Shown one piece after another: positions 61,080 through 64,000 of a stretch of DNA of 64,000 nucleotides. Source of the DNA: Prevotella sp. P5-108 (GTDB taxonomy: Bacteria > Bacteroidota > Bacteroidia > Bacteroidales > Bacteroidaceae). A program made the position numbers and the translations under genes. Every line of letters begins with the position of its first letter. Position 1 is the stretch's first letter. The notes below the pieces were generated by a model that worked only from the letters and a program-made list of their open reading frames with translations, did no database searches and had not been told where the DNA came from. Location: the NCBI RefSeq assembly GCF_002251385.1, contig NZ_NPJJ01000030.1, positions 1 to 64,000 on the forward strand, read 5' to 3'.

Positions 61080-61148
61080 TAGGCGTAAAGAAATCTAACA
61101 ATCACCACTCGCGGCCATGTTGCTGCGAGAAACATAACTATCTACGAC

Positions 61149-62633
61149 ATGAGAACTATTACTAAAAGTCTGCTCTGTGTGCTCTGCACACTCCTGAGCG
61201 TCACAGCCAATGCCGGGGACTATCGCGTTACCGACTTCGGAGCCAAAGCCGACGGCATCACGCTCAACACCAACATCATCCAGCATGCCATCGACCACGT
61301 GAGCAGCCACGGAGGCGGCAACCTGGTGTTTACGCCGGGCCGTTACCTTACGGGCACCATCTATCTGAAGTCTGATGTCACGCTGATGCTTGAAAACGGC
61401 GCCGAACTGCTGGGCTCTACCAATCCCTGGGACTATGACAAGAGTCCCGTGGTCAACTGGCAGTCGCTCATCTTTGCCTTCGGACAGAAGAACATCGCCA
61501 TCCGTGGCAAGGGAACCATCAACGGACAGGGCGCACAGACCGCCTACAACCAGGTGGATATCATCAACCGCGGACTCTACGACGATGCGCTGCGCAACGG
61601 CCGCCCCTATGAGGGCAACCGCCCGCAGAACATCTATTTCCGTGAGTGCGACAACGTGGTGGTCGAGGGCATCACCCTGCGCGACCCCGCCAGCTGGAAC
61701 CAGACCTACGACCAGTGCCGCAACCTGTTGGTCGAGGGCATCACCGTAGACAGCAAGTCGTACTGGAACAACGATGGCATCGACGTCGTAGACTGCGACG
61801 GAGTGGTGATACGCCACTGCACCATCGACGCTGCCGACGACGTGTTCTGCTTCAAGTCCCACTCTGCCGACCACATCTGTCAGAACGTGGTGGTCGAAGA
61901 CTGTGTGGGCCGCTCCAGTGCCAACGGTCTGAAGTTTGGCACCGTATCACGCGGAGGTTTCCGCAACTTCAAAGTCAAGAATCTTACCATCTATAACACG
62001 TATCGCTCTGCCATCACCTTCGCTACTGTCGATGGAGGTATCATCGACAATATCGAGGTCGATGGCGTGCGGTCCATCAACACCGGCAACGTAATCTTCC
62101 TGCGTACCGGCGAGCGATGGAACAAGGGCAAGCGCCCATCCATGAGCAACATTACCATCCGCAATGTCTATGCTGAGATACCCTCTTTCAAGCCCGACGC
62201 TGGCTACAGCTATGAAGGACCGGTAGAGGATATGCCGCGCAACATCTCGCCGGCCAGTATAGTGGGCATCCCCACCTGCAAAATCAAGAACGTGACGCTG
62301 CAGAACATCGAGATAGTCACCCCCGGCGGCGGCAACCCGCTCTTCGCCTACCGCGGCACCACGGCCAAAGACCTCGACAGCATCCCCGAGATGATTAAGT
62401 CTTACCCCGAGTTCTCCCAGTTCAAGGAACTGCCTGCATGGGGCTTCTATCTGCGCCATGCCGAGAATGTCACCTTCGACAACATCGTCTTCCGTGCGCT
62501 CAAGCACGACTACCGTCCGGCCATCGTAGCCGACGATGTCAAGGGGCTGACCCTGAAAGACATGCAGTATATAGAGCCCGACAGCAAGGGCAAGGTACAG
62601 GAAGTGCTATACCACTCTACACGCAACAAATAA
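61149..62633 (+). CDS. Glycoside hydrolase family 28 (polygalacturonase-like)
   Basis: The 494-residue protein has a signal peptide (SLLCVLCTLLSVTANA) and the right-handed beta-helix opening VTDFGAKADGITLNTNIIQH. GH28 catalytic motifs are YWNNDGIDVVDC (about residues 205-216, with Asp), DAADDVFCFKS (Asp pair) and SSANGLKFGTVS, in place of the usual GHG. The RIK-like region is less clear. It probably cleaves galacturonan or rhamnogalacturonan side chains in the periplasm. It is first of three tandem related genes with a spacing of 19 bp to the next. Confidence 0.88.
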   Translation: MRTITKSLLCVLCTLLSVTANAGDYRVTDFGAKADGITLNTNIIQHAIDHVSSHGGGNLVFTPGRYLTGTIYLKSDVTLMLENGAELLGSTNPWDYDKSPVVNWQSLIFAFGQKNIAIRGKGTINGQGAQTAYNQVDIINRGLYDDALRNGRPYEGNRPQNIYFRECDNVVVEGITLRDPASWNQTYDQCRNLLVEGITVDSKSYWNNDGIDVVDCDGVVIRHCTIDAADDVFCFKSHSADHICQNVVVEDCVGRSSANGLKFGTVSRGGFRNFKVKNLTIYNTYRSAITFATVDGGIIDNIEVDGVRSINTGNVIFLRTGERWNKGKRPSMSNITIRNVYAEIPSFKPDAGYSYEGPVEDMPRNISPASIVGIPTCKIKNVTLQNIEIVTPGGGNPLFAYRGTTAKDLDSIPEMIKSYPEFSQFKELPAWGFYLRHAENVTFDNIVFRALKHDYRPAIVADDVKGLTLKDMQYIEPDSKGKVQEVLYHSTRNK

Positions 62634-62652
62634 CCTAAAAACAACAGAAATC

Positions 62653-63309
62653 ATGAACAAGATAAAGACTCTGCTCTGCGCCACCCTGCTGGCCCTGACT
62701 TCCATCTCGGCCATGGCCAAAGACTATCAGGCTGTAGCCTTCGGCGTGAAGAGCGACGGAGTGACCAACAACACCCGATCCATACAGCATGCCATAGACT
62801 ATATCTCTGCTCAGGGCGGCGGACGCCTCGTCTTCTACGTAGGCCGCTACCTCACCGGAAGCATCGAACTCAAATCGGGCGTAACCCTCGTGATACACGA
62901 AGGAGCCGTGCTCGTGGCCTCTCCCTCGGTCTACGACCATAAGGGCAGCCCCCGCCGCGCACTCATCCATGCCCAGGGACAGCACGACATAGCCATCACT
63001 GGCAAGGGCATCATCGATGGCAACAGCCGCGCGCTCATCGCCGACATTGCCGAGCAGACCGCTCGCGGATACGCCGACGCCAATGCCGAGGTGCCTGCCC
63101 TCATCGCCCTCGACCGCTGCAAAGGTGTGCAGACAAGCGGCGTCACCCTGCAGAACTATGCCTGCCCGCCACTGCAGTTTGACCACTGCCACAACGTCCA
63201 GGTCACAGCCGTGACCCTGGGTCTCTCCGACGCCGCCATGCCTCTCTACGAGGCCAAGGAGTGTGGAAAGATGACTGTCAAAGACTGTCTTACACAGCCC
63301 CGTTATTAA
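62653..63309 (+). CDS. Short GH28-like beta-helix protein lacking the catalytic part
   Basis: The 218-residue protein has a signal peptide (TLLCATLLALTSISAMA) and the same start as its neighbours (YQAVAFGVKSDGVTNNTRSI, GGGRLVFYVGRYLTGSIELK, AITGKGIIDGNSRALIADIA), but stops after the first half of the helix and has no NDGID or DD motif. It ends with a full stop and a normal 24-bp gap to the next gene, and the frame is intact. It may be a binding protein or a decayed enzyme. Confidence 0.78.
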   Translation: MNKIKTLLCATLLALTSISAMAKDYQAVAFGVKSDGVTNNTRSIQHAIDYISAQGGGRLVFYVGRYLTGSIELKSGVTLVIHEGAVLVASPSVYDHKGSPRRALIHAQGQHDIAITGKGIIDGNSRALIADIAEQTARGYADANAEVPALIALDRCKGVQTSGVTLQNYACPPLQFDHCHNVQVTAVTLGLSDAAMPLYEAKECGKMTVKDCLTQPRY

Positions 63310-63333
63310 CCTACTACCCAACAGCATAAAACT

Positions 63334-64000
63334 ATGAGCAAGATAAGACATTTGATACTGGTGGCGCTGATGACCCTCGCCGCCGCCAACGTCGCCGCCA
63401 AAGACTACCAGATGACCCTCTTCGGCATCAAGAGCGACGGAACCACCATGAACACCCGCTCCATCCAGAAGGCGATAGACTATATCGCACAGCAGGGCGG
63501 TGGCAGACTCGTATTCACCGTAGGCCGCTACCTCACAGGCAGCATCCACATGCGGTCCAACGTCACCCTGCACCTCAGTGAAGGCGCCATACTCGTGGGG
63601 TCGACCAATCCCTACGACTACGACATGGAGCTCAACTCTTGGTACGGACTCATCCTCGCCAACAAGCAAGACAACATAGCCATCACCGGCAAGGGAGTAA
63701 TCGAGGGACAGGGCCGCGCGCTCGCCAACAACTTCCTGGCTCAGGCGTGCAACGGCATCATCAACGACCCGCTCAAGCTGGGCCGCGTGGCCAACCGCCC
63801 AAAGCTCATCTATTTCCGTGAGTGCAACCATGTCACCGTCAAGGACATTACGCTGCAGAACCCAGCCTTTTGGACCCAGACCTACGACCAGTGCACCAAC
63901 CTCGTCATCGACGGCATCACCGTGCACAGCCGCGCCTATTGGAACAACGACGGTATGGACATCGTAGACTGCAACGGAGCGCTAATCCAGAACTGCTACG
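63334..64000 (+). CDS. Glycoside hydrolase family 28, third tandem gene (cut by window end)
   Basis: The frame from the ATG at 63334 is open to the window edge. It has a signal peptide (LILVALMTLAAANVAA), YQMTLFGIKSDGTTMNTRSI, GGGRLVFTVGRYLTGSIHMR, YFRECNHVTVKDITLQNPAF, TYDQCTNLVIDGITVHSRAY and WNNDGMDIVDCNG with the first catalytic Asp. The rest of the catalytic site lies beyond the window. It is closer to the first gene than to the truncated second one in the region after residue 120. Confidence 0.88.
   Translation, partial: MSKIRHLILVALMTLAAANVAAKDYQMTLFGIKSDGTTMNTRSIQKAIDYIAQQGGGRLVFTVGRYLTGSIHMRSNVTLHLSEGAILVGSTNPYDYDMELNSWYGLILANKQDNIAITGKGVIEGQGRALANNFLAQACNGIINDPLKLGRVANRPKLIYFRECNHVTVKDITLQNPAFWTQTYDQCTNLVIDGITVHSRAYWNNDGMDIVDCNGALIQNCY

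Overview
The window looks like chromosomal DNA of a Bacteroidales bacterium, most likely Prevotella/Segatella or a close relative. Supporting signs are many promoters of the Bacteroidota type (TTG/TTTG, about 19-20 bp, then TAnnTTTG), almost no strong Shine-Dalgarno sites, many lipoproteins with a Cys lipobox, a Wzi/Wza/Wzz capsule locus, a BspA-like leucine-rich protein, a type B L31 and a tmRNA whose tag ends in NYALAA. There is no rRNA, CRISPR array or recognisable transposase. Core genes are GC-rich in codon choice; the capsule interior (about 19.7-27 kb) and the 12.5-15.4 kb segment are clearly more AT-rich, which suggests exchange.

Layout. 0-2.4 kb: TamL outer-membrane assembly factor. 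2.7-4.6 kb: remnant of a C10 cysteine protease and an intact lipoprotein serpin. 4.8-7.8 kb: sigma-54 activator, LptE, TPR-like protein, SecG. 8-8.7 kb: tRNA-His and an intergenic block of 21/22-bp repeats. 8.7-11.6 kb: minus-strand operon of membrane proteins with two paralogues of unknown function. 11.7-12.1 kb: tmRNA. 12.4-15.4 kb: beta-helix protein and BspA-like protein, bracketed by a ~100-bp duplication. 15.5-30.4 kb: surface polysaccharide locus (sugar-phosphate transferase, Wza-like, Wzz, Wzx, Wzy-like, glycosyltransferases, deacetylase, ATP-grasp enzyme, WecA-like, Wzi). 30.6-34.1 kb: Ser/Gly/Arg-rich secreted protein, another 21-bp repeat block, SLC13 transporter. 34.2-39.3 kb: a 1257-residue GT2/DUF4922-like/SpoIID fusion followed by an AmpG-like permease. 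39.4-41.4 kb: agmatine to putrescine pair. 41.7-45.1 kb: Nudix, carbonic anhydrase, FetAB-like pair with a degenerate ATPase, lipoprotein nuclease. 46-48 kb: phosphatase, DUF308 protein, uridine kinase. 48-57 kb: UDG-family protein, secreted EEP nuclease, TonB receptor, two OB-fold surface lipoproteins, L31, a second NUC1 nuclease. 57.4-61 kb: lipoprotein, glutathione peroxidase, thioredoxin reductase, and a toxin-antitoxin cassette flanked by a 44-bp repeat of the trxB end. 61.1-64 kb: three tandem GH28-type genes, the last cut by the window edge.

The most interesting candidates are (i) the 44-57 kb concentration of secreted nucleases, OB-fold lipoproteins and a TonB receptor without SusD, which could be a nucleic-acid scavenging system; (ii) the GT2-DUF4922-SpoIID fusion next to AmpG; (iii) helically phased 21/22-bp repeat arrays at several gene ends; (iv) paired AGGG-N5-CCC boxes spaced 21-22 bp at two promoters; (v) the toxin-antitoxin unit inserted at the trxB 3' end. 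Functions are inferred from sequence read by eye; no database search was run.
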